NCBI RefSeq assembly: GCF_000340215.1
Contig: NW_006921539.1
Location: 2,428,507-2,492,506, forward strand
Length of the DNA: 64,000 nt
Reading direction: 5' to 3'
DNA from: Pseudocercospora fijiensis CIRAD86
Taxonomy: Eukaryota > Ascomycota > Dothideomycetes > Mycosphaerellales > Mycosphaerellaceae
Part shown: in pieces, positions 25,715 to 36,933 of the stretch
Position numbering within the stretch: the first letter of the stretch is position 1
Layout of the letters: every line of letters begins with the position of its first letter
Program-made: the position numbers and the translations under genes
The notes under the pieces: model-generated
The model's input: the letters and a program-made list of their open reading frames with translations, nothing else
Told to the model about the DNA's origin: nothing
Databases searched by the model: none

Positions 25715-25828
25715 TGTTACGCGAGGGACGATTAGTAGTTAGGCAATAGTATAGTATTAGGGTAAGTATCTACGGTTCTACGGAAAGTATATACCGGGCT
25801 TAGCTAGCGTACCGTCCCTACTATAATA
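25715..25828 (-). repeat. LTR, 114 bp (5' LTR of the minus-strand Gypsy element)
   Basis: Gap-free partner of 2443-2556. It keeps the TG start (TGTTACGCGAGGGACG) and ends CCGTCCCTACTATAATA. LTRs this short are unusual for Gypsy elements, which mostly have LTRs of some hundred bases. All differences from the other copy are transitions, so they measure RIP rather than age. Confidence 0.85.
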
Positions 25829-25833
25829 TCTAT
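25829..25833. repeat. 5-bp target site duplication, right copy
   Basis: TCTAT, matching CCTAT at 2438-2442 except for one C-to-T transition. Confidence 0.75.
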
Positions 25834-26948
25834 TATCTACGAAGTAGAGCGGCTCCTAATATAGACCTACCTTACTTTCGTTAATATCGCTCGTTTATAT
25901 ATCTAAGCTATAAAGCTATATATAGTCGCCGTTAGCCGCTAGGTATGCGCGTAGAAGCTAAGCGACTATAGTATACTAGCCTCCGTATAAACTATTTGCG
26001 ATTCGGACCCGGTCGGCTTCTAGCTAAGGTCCTAAAGGATCTCGACTTTTAATATAGCTCGTATCTATTAAGTCGCAGTAAGTTGTAACCGCAAATATGT
26101 CTAAACTATATTAAAACTGTTAGTACAAGATAGAATAATTGCCGAGCATAGGTGCAACCGTACCGTTAGATACTACTATCCGTTCCTCTAGAATATATCC
26201 TAAGCCTTAATATTCGCTAAGCTAGTAAGACTGTACTCCGCCTCGGTTGCTTTATAATTAGGCGTAAGTCGTTGCACTATACCGAACGTAATATTGGGGT
26301 TGGAGAAAAGCGGTGGACCCGTGACAAATGGTGTAGTATCATAGACAATATACCTAACACTATCAGGACAGATTGTGATGCCGAAATCTCCGTTACCATA
26401 GCTTGTGTTTCCGCGAGCGTACGGCATGACAGGTTTGCCCAATTCGACGAATGATCCCACGGGGCTTGAAGCGTTGAACACTGTGTAGCTGTAGGTCGAA
26501 GCTCCCGAGTTCTACGACTCATGAGTAAACGTATCAATAACAGCATAAACGGCAAATGACCAACCATCCACATAATGTACTCTCCGCTTTTAGGGTTTCT
26601 CAAGACCTTTGGACGAAAGCACGCGGCAGTGTCAGCGCAGGCCTCCTGCCAGTATTGTGTCGACGCATCGAATAGAAAGCCTTCGTCATGCCACGTCAAA
26701 AGATCACTCGAGGAATAGCATTTGAAGCCACAGAACGGTGAGGTGAAGTTGGAGGTACGCCAGCGAAAGCCGCAATTGTATGAAGTCCCGTAGAGATAGT
26801 ATTTGCCATCGAAGTAGTATAGCTTCCCATCGTGAGCGTCTATGAGGTTGCCTGCCGAATCAAGCTTGTAGTTAAAGTTGGATAAGATTACTGCCGTGGT
26901 CGCAACTGTTGACACCAGCAGACAGAGGGTATACTTGAGAAAGACCAT
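25829..26948 (-). pseudogene. 5' part of disrupted GH43-like glycoside hydrolase gene
   Basis: GH43 enzymes cleave arabinose- or xylose-containing glycans with a five-bladed beta-propeller. ATG at 26948 starts a hydrophobic N-terminus (signal peptide or anchor, MVFLKYTLCLLVSTVATTA). It is followed by GNLIDAHDGKLYYFDGKYYL, the CGF...F..KCYSSSDLLTWHDEG block and YIMWM. A 53-nt intron (26564-26512) joins to NSGASTYSYTVFNASSPVG and GDFGITICPDS, typical of GH43-like secreted proteins of ascomycetes. From about 26.27 kb downward the gene is RIP-mutated, but GGQYTIVAQL-like and YYQEPLYFVDN-like blocks can still be read (stops restored); the frame change near 26.1 kb suggests another intron. At 25829 the LTR element begins. 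The gene is interrupted and RIP-damaged, so it cannot make a full enzyme. Confidence 0.8.
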
Positions 26949-27469
26949 CCTTTGTGTCAATACGCCAGTCATATGCACAATCTTCGCAGCAACGCATCTC
27001 GCTTCGCTTCTTCTGCGATGCATGAAGATTGCCTGTTGTGTTCTGGCTAAAGTCGGGTGAAGCTTATCCGACAACCCTGCTTCTCTCGCATGTGACTCCG
27101 AATCGGGCAGTATACGAAGCTCATGGCATCACAGATGGACATTGCTGTGAATGAGATCTTGTGGAGCTTGGTGCAATTGAGGACATGAGCTTTGGCAAAT
27201 GTCAACCACTTTTCATGGTCTTTTTTTGGCTCCGGGGTAGGGGTTGCATAAAGCTGGTCGTCGCAGAGATATTGTTTCATGCATCAACATCTGCTGAGCT
27301 GAGAGCAGTCGAGGCAGCAATTCCAGGCTGCCCCCTGGGAGACATTCTCTTTCTCCACGAAAAGCTTCATGACCGAATGCGACTGACTGTTTTCGATGAG
27401 AAAGCATCTCAGCGTAAAAGTGCCGGGCGGCTGAGGAGATTGACATGTCTCCATATGGCTGTACATAAT
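26949..27469. other. Intergenic, nothing recognised
   Basis: Lies between the GH43 remnant start and the 3' end of the methyltransferase gene. Base composition is normal, not RIP-mutated. It would have held the promoter of the GH43 gene and the terminator of its neighbour. No RNA gene or repeat seen. Confidence 0.6.
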
Positions 27470-28945
27470 CTACACAGTCACCATAACGCTAGCATTTTTA
27501 TACCAGCTGAGCAAAGGGTTCTCTCCGCTCCGCATCTGCGTGTCCTCAAGATATGCCCATCTCTGAAAGAATTCCTCGTGCGACATGACTCTCGTCAACC
27601 GTCCTGTGGTGGCGCGATATATGTCCTCCATTACGCCAAAATCACTTGGAAACAATATGTCGAAATACCCCTGCTGTACGAGCGGCGTCCGAACAGGTAC
27701 GGTCCTCCTCTCATATCTTGTCTGCACCACTGGCGCATTATATCCAGCAGTAGCTTGCGGCAGACTGTGGAAGTCTGATGTGATGAGTCGATGTGCTGGA
27801 AACTTATTGGCCAAAATGGAGAAGAATTGCATCAATCGTGTCGGAATGTACTCCGGCAACGTCAGATTTGGCGCGAGCGGCATCTGATGTCGTAACGATC
27901 GTAGTAGTTTCGACTTTCGCAGTGGATTTGGATAGTTCCTATCCTGGCATGCTGCGTCTCGCACTCGAAGGAAGCGTTGCACGACTGGATCCAAGGTGCG
28001 GCTATAGAACTCGTAGAAGTCGCCTTCGCCGTCGATAAGCACCGAACCTTGCATGACTTCTTCCGTGAACGGGTCATACCGCAGCACGTCATGTGCGAAG
28101 TTGTCAAAGACTTCCATGGCCAAGAAGAAGCACGGCGTAGGCACGTACAGGTCCCAGTCAAACACGGATTTATTGATAATTTCGACCTTGCCCTCATGTC
28201 CACGCGCTGAAGTAGTCGATTTCAGTTTCTGCGCTTGCAAGTTGGCAAGTGCATGCGAGACTTCTATAATTTTGAATTGCGTCCTGGCGTACACTTCTGG
28301 GTCTGTGTGCCGTATGTAGTCCAGAATGTTCAACATGAGTGTACCGTTTCCAGCGCCGATCTCATATATTACCAAGTCGTGGTAAGGATACAAGGTGAGC
28401 TTGTAGTTTGCCACCATGTACCTTGCTATGGCCTCTCCATAATATGGTCTGAACAGTTCTGTGGGTGTGTGCCATAACTGCCTTGCTTCATTATACTCTT
28501 TCTTGTCCAGCTGGTCTTCGAATTGGGTGTAGCGCTCGCCAAGCAATCGATAGAACTCCGGTTCATCTCGTATGCTGTTGTAGTCGAACGGTGCTCCAGG
28601 CGAGAAGATGGTGACATTCTTGCTGAAATATCCATAGTGAGGATTGTATAAGCTGTCCTCGATGAAGTCTCGCATCAGCATTTTCACCCTCCGCGGTCGC
28701 TCCCTTCGCCCTCGCAATGCATCTGAAGTCACAGTTGGAAAGCGCTTGAACTCTTCAGATTTGTCGCTAGGAAAATGATCGGTTCTCTGCTGCCATGAGC
28801 TCTCGTTCGTAGTCTTCGGCCGTCGTCCATTGCTTTGGCATCGCGATTGTGTCGTTGCTAGCGGCCTCGAAATATGCCGTGCTTGATGGCAGAAGCTATG
28901 ACTTGCTAGACGTCGGAAAAGGCGATTTACCGCGGGAGAGTCCAT
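27470..28945 (-). CDS. Mitochondrial SAM-dependent methyltransferase, NDUFAF7/MidA family
   Basis: Family members (NDUFAF7, MidA; DUF185) methylate an arginine of a complex I subunit early in assembly of that complex. The 491-aa protein starts at the ATG at 28945; the longer frame upstream has only GTG. The N-terminus MDSPAVNRLFRRLASHSF is rich in Arg and Ser without acidic residues after Asp2, a good mitochondrial presequence. The family signature follows: MRDFIEDSLYNPHYGYFSKN near residues 90-110, a tetratrico-like loop with GEAIARYMV, then the SAM site VIYEIGAGNGTLMLNILDYI (about 205-225) and FKIIEVS. CFFLAMEVFDNFAHDVLRY corresponds to the conserved NE-x-DA region of bacterial relatives, here EVFDN. 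No intron. Family assignment is secure; the substrate is inferred. Confidence 0.9.
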   Translation of the reverse strand: MDSPAVNRLFRRLASHSFCHQARHISRPLATTQSRCQSNGRRPKTTNESSWQQRTDHFPSDKSEEFKRFPTVTSDALRGRRERPRRVKMLMRDFIEDSLYNPHYGYFSKNVTIFSPGAPFDYNSIRDEPEFYRLLGERYTQFEDQLDKKEYNEARQLWHTPTELFRPYYGEAIARYMVANYKLTLYPYHDLVIYEIGAGNGTLMLNILDYIRHTDPEVYARTQFKIIEVSHALANLQAQKLKSTTSARGHEGKVEIINKSVFDWDLYVPTPCFFLAMEVFDNFAHDVLRYDPFTEEVMQGSVLIDGEGDFYEFYSRTLDPVVQRFLRVRDAACQDRNYPNPLRKSKLLRSLRHQMPLAPNLTLPEYIPTRLMQFFSILANKFPAHRLITSDFHSLPQATAGYNAPVVQTRYERRTVPVRTPLVQQGYFDILFPSDFGVMEDIYRATTGRLTRVMSHEEFFQRWAYLEDTQMRSGENPLLSWYKNASVMVTV

Positions 28946-29156
28946 ACCAATCTGTCTCCTGTTCAATAACAATGGCCTGGAGTTGTTCACTTCGCGAGGT
29001 ACGGTTGCGGAGCTCTCTTCCGAGAAGGCCTGTGCTTTGCAAGGGTATCGAAGCTAAAATTGCAGCGTCATATGCTGTTGCCATTTCACAATTCCACACC
29101 AACGTTGATTCACATATCTGGACAGCATGCGGCGGCTCTGATATACGTCGCTGAGA

Positions 29157-30595
29157 ATGGGAGTCGTGGCCGACGTATGGCATCGAATATGGGACAGTAT
29201 CGTCGATAACCGACACAAGCTCACAGCGACGGGCGGCTTTCTTCTTGGAATCATCGTCACCCTAGGATTGAAGGACTTCTATCCAGACCTGGAACATGCC
29301 TATCGCAAACGCATAAAGCACCTGCGAGGCCAAAACCACCCAAGACCAGGCCACCCAGACTATGTCCGACTAGAGGACCACACAAGGCGAAAGTCCTCTG
29401 TGCTACCAGAATCGAATCTCGATGCCAGATGGTCACAGTCCAGTGCCATAGCTCCTCAAGATGAGATCAGTGTTGGTGTTGAAGGCCTAATAGGCAATAC
29501 GCCACTGATCAAGTTAAAATCTTTGAGCGAAGCAACAGGATGCGAAATTCTAGCCAAAGCAGAATTCTTAAATGGAGCTGGCAATTCGCCGAAAGACAGA
29601 GTGGCCCTGTCAATGATCACGCATGCTGAAGAAGCTGGAATTCTCGTACCTGATCGTGGCGACACAATCTACGAGGGCACCGTAGGCTCAACGGGAATTT
29701 CACTCGCAGCTGTGGCGAGGGCGAGAGGATATAAAGCACACATGTACGTATATCTTCAGAACCCCGTGAACTCCAACATGTCCGAAATTCTCAATGATTT
29801 CTTTCTAGTTGCATGCCATCGGACACCTCTACCGAAAAATCCGACATCCTCCTCAAACTCGGCGCAGCAGTCGAACGCGTGCCTCCAGCCTCAATCATCG
29901 ACCAAAACCAATTCGTCAACACAGCCCGTCGTCGAGCACAAGAGCACACTGACGACCCAAATAAACCCGGCGTAGGTTTCTTCGCAGACCAATTCGAAAA
30001 CACAGCAAACTACCTCGCACACCAATCCACCACAGGTCCAGAAATCTATTCCCAAACTTCCGGAGGCCAACTTGACGCTTTCGTAGCAGGAGCTGGGACA
30101 GGAGGTACGATCGCTGGCATAGCGTTATACCTCAAGCCTTTAATCCCGAACCTCAAAATCATCCTTGCAGATCCTCAGGGTAGCGGTCTTTACAATAAGA
30201 TTCGGTATGGGGTTATGTTCTCATCTACAGAAGCCGAAGGCACGAGACGACGGCATCAAGTTGATAGTATTGTCGAAGGAGTCGGAATTAATCGTCTGAC
30301 TAAGAATTTCCAGGCTGGGATGCATTTGATTGATGACGCGGTGAAAGTGACAGATGAACAGGCGATGAAGATGGCAAGATGGTTGGTCGAGAACGAAGGG
30401 TTATTCGTTGGCGCGAGTAGTGCTGTGAATCTCGTGGCTGCTGCGACTATGGCGAAGAAATTGGGAAGAGATAAGAGGATTGTAACGATAATTTGTGATA
30501 GTGGGAATAGGCATCTGAGTAAATTTTGGAAACAGGCCGGAGAGATTGGTGGAGCAGACGTAGACTTTAGTCTAGATGAGATCTTGCAACCGTGA
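29157..30595 (+). CDS. Cysteine synthase-like PLP enzyme with N-terminal membrane anchor
   Basis: Two exons, 29157-29743 and 29809-30595 (65-nt GT..AG intron), give 457 aa. The splice joins GYKAHI to CMPSDTSTEKSDILLKLGA. The fold is beta-substitution PLP: GNTPLIKLKSLSE, the PLP lysine in GNSPKDRVAL, EGTVGSTGISLA in place of the usual SGNTG loop, the phosphate-binding AGAGTGGTIAG and the C-terminal ICDSGNRHLSKFW. Soluble O-acetylserine sulfhydrylases lack the N-terminal segment HKLTATGGFLLGIIVTLGLK (about residues 20-40), a probable membrane span followed by basic residues. Yeast Mcy1 (YGR012W) and fungal cysteine synthase 2 proteins share this layout and Mcy1 sits in the mitochondrial outer membrane; I infer the same place here. 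Actual cysteine synthesis is not proven for this branch. It is divergently transcribed from the methyltransferase gene 211 bp away, with a possibly shared promoter. Confidence 0.9.
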
Positions 30596-30601
30596 TTCTA
30601 T

Positions 30602-32397
30602 CTATGTCTTATTCTCATCCTCCTCGTCTTTACTGTCCGTGTCCGTGTCCGGTTCCCTCTCCTCCCCGTCCTCTCTCTTTTGAACCTCTTTCTTCCCTCT
30701 TTTCGCCTCTTCCCTCCACCTCATACCCACCTTCATCAACCAAAACACCGCCGCAATCAAAACAACATAAACAAGCGCCAAAAACGTAAAAGCCCAGCCA
30801 ATCCCCATAGCATCACACATCGGAATAATGGCCGCCGCACCACCCGCACTCATCAAACATCGAGCAAAATTCACGGCCGCGGTGGCGGTAGCTGGTTGAT
30901 CACGATGTAAATCTATGAGTAAAGTGTTCGTGATATTGAAAGCCGTTGACACGCCAAAACCAATGAGAAATAAAGCCACCTCGGGCCCAGCGAGGGAGGT
31001 ATGGAAATTCAACGTCCAGCCAAAGATCAAAATTCCGATTGTGCCGATGATATGTCCTGGAACCACGACTTCGAAACGGACGCGTTCGATGGGGAAATTT
31101 GTGAGGTCTTGTTGCCGGGTTTTGCTGATGTGGAGGTTGAGGCGGCGGGCATGTCGACGGAAATTCCAGTCTACTACATGACCCATTGTTAATGTTGCGG
31201 TTAGAGATCCCATGCCCATGGAAATGTAGCAGAGTCCTGTGTATAGTGTGTTTAAGTGATAGATAGATTCGTACAGGGTGGGTATGGAGGCTGTTACGAC
31301 CATCATGCCGGTGAAGAAGAGGCCGTTGTAGAGGAGGATGAAGGAGGATTCTTTGTCGGTGAGGATTGCGAGGGTTTGAAGTGGGTTTGGGAGGGAAAAC
31401 TTCGATCCTTTTTTGCTGCAGGTTGTGGTGAAGGAGCTTGCGTCATCTCCAGAGTTTAGGCGGTGGCCTCGTTGTTGGAGGTACCCTAAGATGGATTGGT
31501 TCACGCCTTTGGCGGGGATGGAGCCGTTGCCTACGACGTTTCGACAGGTTTCGGGGAAGAAGAGTGTGAAGACTACCAACAGGAAGCCTGAGAAAATCAC
31601 GAGGAACCAGAAGGTCCAACGCCAGCCTAGGTATTGGGCGAAGAGGCCTCCAATTGTCTGGATTGAGAGGAAAGAAGTGGTTAGTGATTGCTTGAGACAG
31701 GTCGTACAGAGATGAGATGGAAAGAACCTACCGGACCAAAAGCTGGGCCGAACAACAGTCCTGCTGTCGCATAGCCCATGTACTTGCCACGTTCTGCAGA
31801 CGTGGCAATATCGGCGACGACAGCATTCGAAAGAGCTATAGCGGCGCTACACCCAAATGCTTGCACCATACGCAGTACCAAGAGCGCCGCATAATTCGTC
31901 TGCAGCGCGAGACCAATGTTCGCAACCAGAAAGATTATGAAGCAGACAATATACGATAGTCTCCTGCCATTCGTGTCTGACATTCCTGCTATGAGTGCTG
32001 GAGCAATGGCTTGAGCAATCTTTTCAAGATCAGCATCCACCTTCCGCAATCATCATTTAGACCATTCACTTACCATGTAAGTCGTCAAACTTAAATTAAT
32101 CAACGTCGGCGTGACGCCAAGATCTCGTGCAATCACATCTAGAGCTGGGTAGAATGTCGTAGCACCAAATGGCGAGATGAGAGACGATATAGAGACCGCG
32201 ACGACAATAAAAATCTTTGCTCGAGGCGTGAAGATAGAATACGGTGGTCCAGAAACAGTCCGTTGAAGCTCAAGCTTCGGCGCAGCATTTCGTTCTGCTT
32301 CGTTTCCGTCTGCAGGGGTTTCGATTTCTTCTTCACCTGGCATTCGGCCTTCTGGCACAACCAATGCCGTAGGCGCTTCTTGCTTCTTCTCCATCAT
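30602..32397 (-). CDS. MFS drug:H+ antiporter-type transporter (DHA1-like)
   Basis: Three exons (32397-32074, 32019-31732, 31657-30602), all joined in phase 0, give 555 aa. A hydrophilic N-terminus of about 55 residues leads into TM1 (AKIFIVVAVSISSLISPFG) and TM2. The MFS loop motif between TM2 and TM3 is GMSDTNGRRLSYIVCF, the usual G-x3-D-x2-GRR. It is followed by SNAVVADIATSAERGKYMG, a motif-C-like region of DHA1 exporters, then GLFAQYLGWRWTFWFL and FFPETCRN. Twelve membrane spans are expected. The C-terminus is charged (EEAKRGKKEVQKREDGEER). Such proteins at the plasma membrane export toxic compounds or small metabolites; the substrate cannot be told. Its stop codon lies only 6 bp from that of the convergent cysteine synthase-like gene, so the 3' ends of the two transcripts must overlap. 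Confidence 0.88.
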
Positions 32398-33196
32398 CGA
32401 ATATTATCCTTTTTAGATTGTTTCATAAGGTCGCCATTGTTTGCTGCAAACGACAAATCCAAAACGGAGCATTGGAAGAAATTTAACGGCGTCGGTTACC
32501 TTCCCATATCGGCCGGAGGTATGAACGGTGTTAACTGCCCATCACACCTATATCGGCCAAGCTAGTCGATGTGCGGGCTGCAGTGGGTACGGGTATGCAA
32601 GATTGATAGACCACGTTCGCGGAGCCGCATGCACTAGCGAGCCGATTTAGCCGTTGACTGGGGAGGGAATTCCTGTATGCTGGCCGACAATGTCATGTTG
32701 CATTTAGAGGATGCTGATTCTCTTGATCCATCGTTGAAGAGATAGAAGAGCCTTGCAATCTTTGTTGAGCTCAGCTTCGTATCGAGACCGGCAGTAGGAC
32801 CGATTTCATTCTTGCAACGAGGACCTCCTTGCTTGACTTCGCTCCAGGATCAGTCCTATTCTGATTTCTTTCTTGTATGACATTCAGGTGATGCAGCCTG
32901 AAGCCCAGCGCCGATTATCAGCACTGCGCAGTGTACCTGCATATGATTGAGGGACTTTACGAGACAAAGATGTGGTGACACGTTCTCATCTGTCGCCGAG
33001 TTATCTATGCGCGTGCTCTGTCGCGTAAGCTCAATGGATGCACAAGATCTCTTGCAGTATCACCTGCGCCAACGTGCGATCATTAGGAGAGGCGAAGCCG
33101 ATATCGGTAGTCACAAGTTGCTGGCATGCAATGCTGTCTCTGCTATCCAATCAATCGTGCCTTGTAAAAAGCCAGAGCCCAAGTCAGACACCCGTC
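32398..33196. other. Intergenic, promoter region of the MFS gene
   Basis: About 800 bp between the MFS start and the 3' end of the SCM3-like gene. Short frames only, none with family motifs. No RNA gene or repeat seen. Confidence 0.6.
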
Positions 33197-36100
33197 TCAT
33201 GCCAACTCATCTTCTTCAGGATCGCTCATTGTCCTGACAGCCGTCTCAACGACTCTTCTGGAGACATTACCTCTCTTATGATCGATGATCGGCGTGCTTC
33301 TCCTTCGCGGCGTTGAATGGCTTTTCAACTCCGCAAGTCTGCGTAAGCCCAAGCTTTTTGGTGTCTTGTAGTCACTCGCAGGCCAGGATGGCTTTGCAAA
33401 AAGCGATGAGCTTGATACATGTGCGATTGGCTCACTTCCTAAATGTGAGCCTGTCCTGTCTATGAAAGCTTCGACTGTTCTTGGAGAGCTCAAAGGATCA
33501 TTAGCCAAGTCGGCCGCATCCAAGGAGTTGATACTCAGCCTGACACTCCGCCTCTTCCCTGCTGGCTTGGAGCGTCCCTGCAGGTCAGGCGTTCGCGTCT
33601 TGTGTATCTTGGTTAAACGAGGCTTGTTGGTTTCGATCGGGGTCGTTACAATCACCTCCGGGTTAAAGGTGACATGACGAGAACGTGGTCGATACAGACT
33701 AGTCGTGTCATCGGCAGAGGCAGCAACTTCTTTGCGTGGCATATCATCGACGAATGCTTCAACACCTTCTTCAGCCTGTAGAGACCAAGTTGCAGACTCT
33801 GTAGTCAAGGCTATCGAACCAGGCTCTTCCTCGCTTCTAGTCAATTGGTCTTCAAGCTGCATTGAAGTTTCGATGCCAGTCGCCGACATTGCCTTCGAGG
33901 ACCTCTTCTTGCCTTTCAGGCATCCCCTCCGTTGAGGGGCTTGGTGGCTGAAGTCGGACGTGGATGGTGCATCATCGTTGGGGCTATGCGTTTCGACGTC
34001 GATCTGCTCAGAGTTCAAAGTGGTAAAAGATTCATACTGTAGCGCTGTGGTAAAGTCGGAGATGAGAGTGGCTGTTTCGAGGCCCTCGTCCAAACGATGG
34101 ACTGGAACCAGCGCGCCCGATTCGGTATGAGATTGCACTCGAGCGACCATCGAGTTGGCATCTGAGCTCACTATTGCCCTAGCTGGTCTCGGTGCGAGAT
34201 TAACTCCGTCTGTGCTTGAGTCCGCTGCAGCTTCTTGATCAGCTGCATCCCGCGAGTCAGCAACTGCATCTGGACTCGAACTGCCTGCGTACAGTGTCTC
34301 TGCAGAGGAGTTTTCTCCAACAGCAATGGAGGCAGAGGGGCGGCAAGACCTTATTGCCAAATCGACAAGTTTGGCCTCTTTGACTGGAACGACATTGTCT
34401 ACAGACGTATCAGAGTCGCAACTGTGCAAAGGTACAGAAAACTCCTCTGATGCGTGCTCAGCTCGACTATCCGGCGTCGGCGACTGTCCAGTGTCGTCCT
34501 CGGTTATAGACGGAGCTACATGTACGGCGCTTGGTCGATCTGGAGGATAAGTGGAAGAGCGTAGAAGCTCCTCTTCAAGCTGTTGAGATGGCTCCGGATA
34601 CTCTGGCTGTGATGTGCTCGATTGATGTTCGCTTGAGTCTGCTGGGTGGAGAGTGGGCGTAAGTTGAAGCATTCCACTGTCAAGCTCATGGTCCATTGTC
34701 GCAGTAGCTTCAGTCCCGTCGGGTTCTGTCTCCGATTGGTACTGCACAAGTGAGTCCGACTGACGTCTCAGGCTGTTGTCTAAGGCTTGACGCAGCAGCG
34801 GTGTGGCACAGCGTTGCAGGCCTGTGAGCGATGCAGTTGGCAGGCTCCTTCGGGTCCGTGAGTGAGACACTTTCAGCTTTGTGCTGTATCGCTTGTGAAG
34901 TGAACCTGGAGCCCTACCATGAAAATGCTTGGCCATATCGTACCAACTGAGGCCCTGGCCGACTAGCCGCGAAATGAGATCGTCTTCCTCGGGTGTGTAG
35001 AAGCGAGAAGGACTCTGTAGTATTTCCAGCGGCGGAGACGGGGCACGATCCGAGACGGCATTGGTGGTGGACTGTTCATATCCGTCCTCCGTGATCACTT
35101 CATACCGTCTCTTCACTGCTTCCACATCATCACCGGGCAGAAGACTGGCAACTTCGCGCCAACCCAAACCTTCATCTTCAATCAGCTCAAGGAGGAGTGC
35201 GTCGTGCTGCTCACTCCATCCCTCAATTTGCGAAGATTCGGTGCCGGGACTCTTCGCGGCAGACTCTTGTGCAGCGGACTCTTGAATGGCAGCCTCCTCT
35301 GCTGTATCCCGCTCCATGGCCATCCCCTGGTCAAACAGGTCTCTGCCCTCGCTTCGCTGGCCCTTAAGGTTAGAACTGTAGTGCACCTGCACCGAGCCAG
35401 CCGAACGATTTGGGAAGTGTTCGCTGATCTCCTCCCAGCTCAGATTATCTGCTTCCTTGAGCTTGATCATGCGGGCATTCTCTTCGGCTGTCCATCGGAG
35501 TCGCACTTGCTTAGGAAGCTGTGGGCGAGTCATGGGCCTTGAGGTATTCGCTGTGTACAATACCGAGGAACTTGAACAGGGTATCGACGAAGGTGGTGGA
35601 TCTCGCCTTCGAGAGGCGCTGGTTTTTGGCTCGAGCTGTATCTCGGCTCGCTGTCTTTCAGCACCAAGCTGTGTGTCTTCGACGGCAATCGTTTGTTTTG
35701 CAAGCATCGTCGGTTCTTTGTTCTCTTCTTTGACCTGCGTATCGCTTTCCATTGTGTCGGGGGGTGGTGGAGTTGGTGAGTCAAATGGCTTCATACGACC
35801 ATGGTGCTGATAGTACTGACCACAAGAAACGCACAAGTCTTGACCGTGTGGTCCCTGGATCCACTTGTGCGAACGAGTCAAGCTGCAATTCCAGCACCTC
35901 TTTTGCTCAACGGCGTCCGTATTGACGCCGAAGCGACGAACAGGTGGCTGAACAACCTCAGCATACAGGTTGCGTCGTCTTCGCTTACGTGCCGCAGCAG
36001 GATCTGCCACTCCAGACCACAGGGATTTGTCTCCCACAGAAGGATTTAGAGGGGAGCAAGTCGTCGGCAAGGCTGGACTGGGGCTGCGCTTTCTTTTTTC

Positions 36101-36900
36101 CTTTGGAGCTCGAGGAAGCTGAGGGTAGTCCCAAACAGGATCTGCCGCGCTGCTTTGCGTCTGCACCTTTGCCCTCTTACTTGCTTTCTTTGAGCTACCC
36201 ATGAGTTGCGCAAGGCGGTCCGCAATACTCGTGCCTAGAGCTTGGATCGTGTCCGAGTCGATCCCTGCGCGTCGGCCGTCGCTCGCGTGTAGAGCAGCTG
36301 TAGACTGTGTTAAAGCTTCAGCTAGGACGGCAGCAGGAGTTACTGCTTCCGACACGCTTCGATGTGGAGATTCTTCCACCATGGCTTTGGCAGCATCACC
36401 TTCGATGGCGATAGGGCTTTGCGGAGTGCCATCTTCCACCAGCAATCGAGTCAGGCGCGGAAGTCTGACAGGTCTCTTTATGCAGTCCAGTGCACGTAGA
36501 GAGTCGTGCTGAGAGTGCGAATTGGCAGATGTAAGTGGGTTTGCGCTGACACCGGCAGGCTCGTTCATATTGTCACCACCGTTGTTGTCCTCACCGTCCT
36601 CGTCGCTCTCATCAGAGTCGCCTGAATCCTCCTCATCATCTGAGCTGGTAGAGGCATCTTCAGATCCGTGCTCGAGGGGGTGCTGGAATGTTTTCAACAG
36701 GAATCGAGAGGAAGCGCTCCTGCCCGGATCGACCTCGCTTCGCATGTGCTCCAAGTGACCATTGTTCACAACGATGGTGTTCGTGTGTATTTCGATCTCG
36801 TCGCCGACTCCCGTGAAGTCGTGCTCGTACTTGCGGAAGATGTGCTCAAAGCGGGACTTGAGCTTCTGATCGTTGCGTGCTCGGTCAGTTTCGAGACGAG

Positions 36901-36933
<33 letters not shown>

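Larger units (their letters stand above)
2443..25828 (-). mobile_element. Composite 23.4-kb LTR-bounded retroelement (Ty3/Gypsy chromovirus type) carrying a Helitron and an unknown ORF
   Basis: Two 114-bp direct LTRs, a 5-bp target duplication and the interrupted GH43 gene define the unit. Gag-pol runs on the minus strand from about 25.43 kb to 17.7 kb. It is followed by a second minus-strand ORF (17.3 to about 12.2 kb). A Helitron replication protein is on the plus strand (about 4.56-12.05 kb). The strip next to the left LTR holds a polypurine-like tract, hairpins and an 81-bp tandem repeat. The simplest reading is a Gypsy element with a Helitron nested in its 3' region. The alternative is one mosaic element that moved as a whole. 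Helitrons make no target duplication, so the inner borders cannot be seen. No frame-disrupting indel was seen in gag-pol or the Helitron ORF, so the copies were probably intact when RIP acted. Confidence 0.8.
1790..26275. other. RIP-mutated block
   Basis: Throughout this stretch CA and TG dinucleotides are rare, TA is very frequent and CG is retained. That is the signature of repeat-induced point mutation, which converts CpA to TpA on either strand. Reading frames inside are full of TAG and TAA codons at places where CAG, CAA or TGG restores conserved protein motifs. The edges are fairly sharp: ordinary sequence resumes near 1790 on the left and near 26,275 on the right. RIP thus extends about 650 bp and 450 bp beyond the LTR-bounded repeat. 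Edge positions are by eye. Confidence 0.9.
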
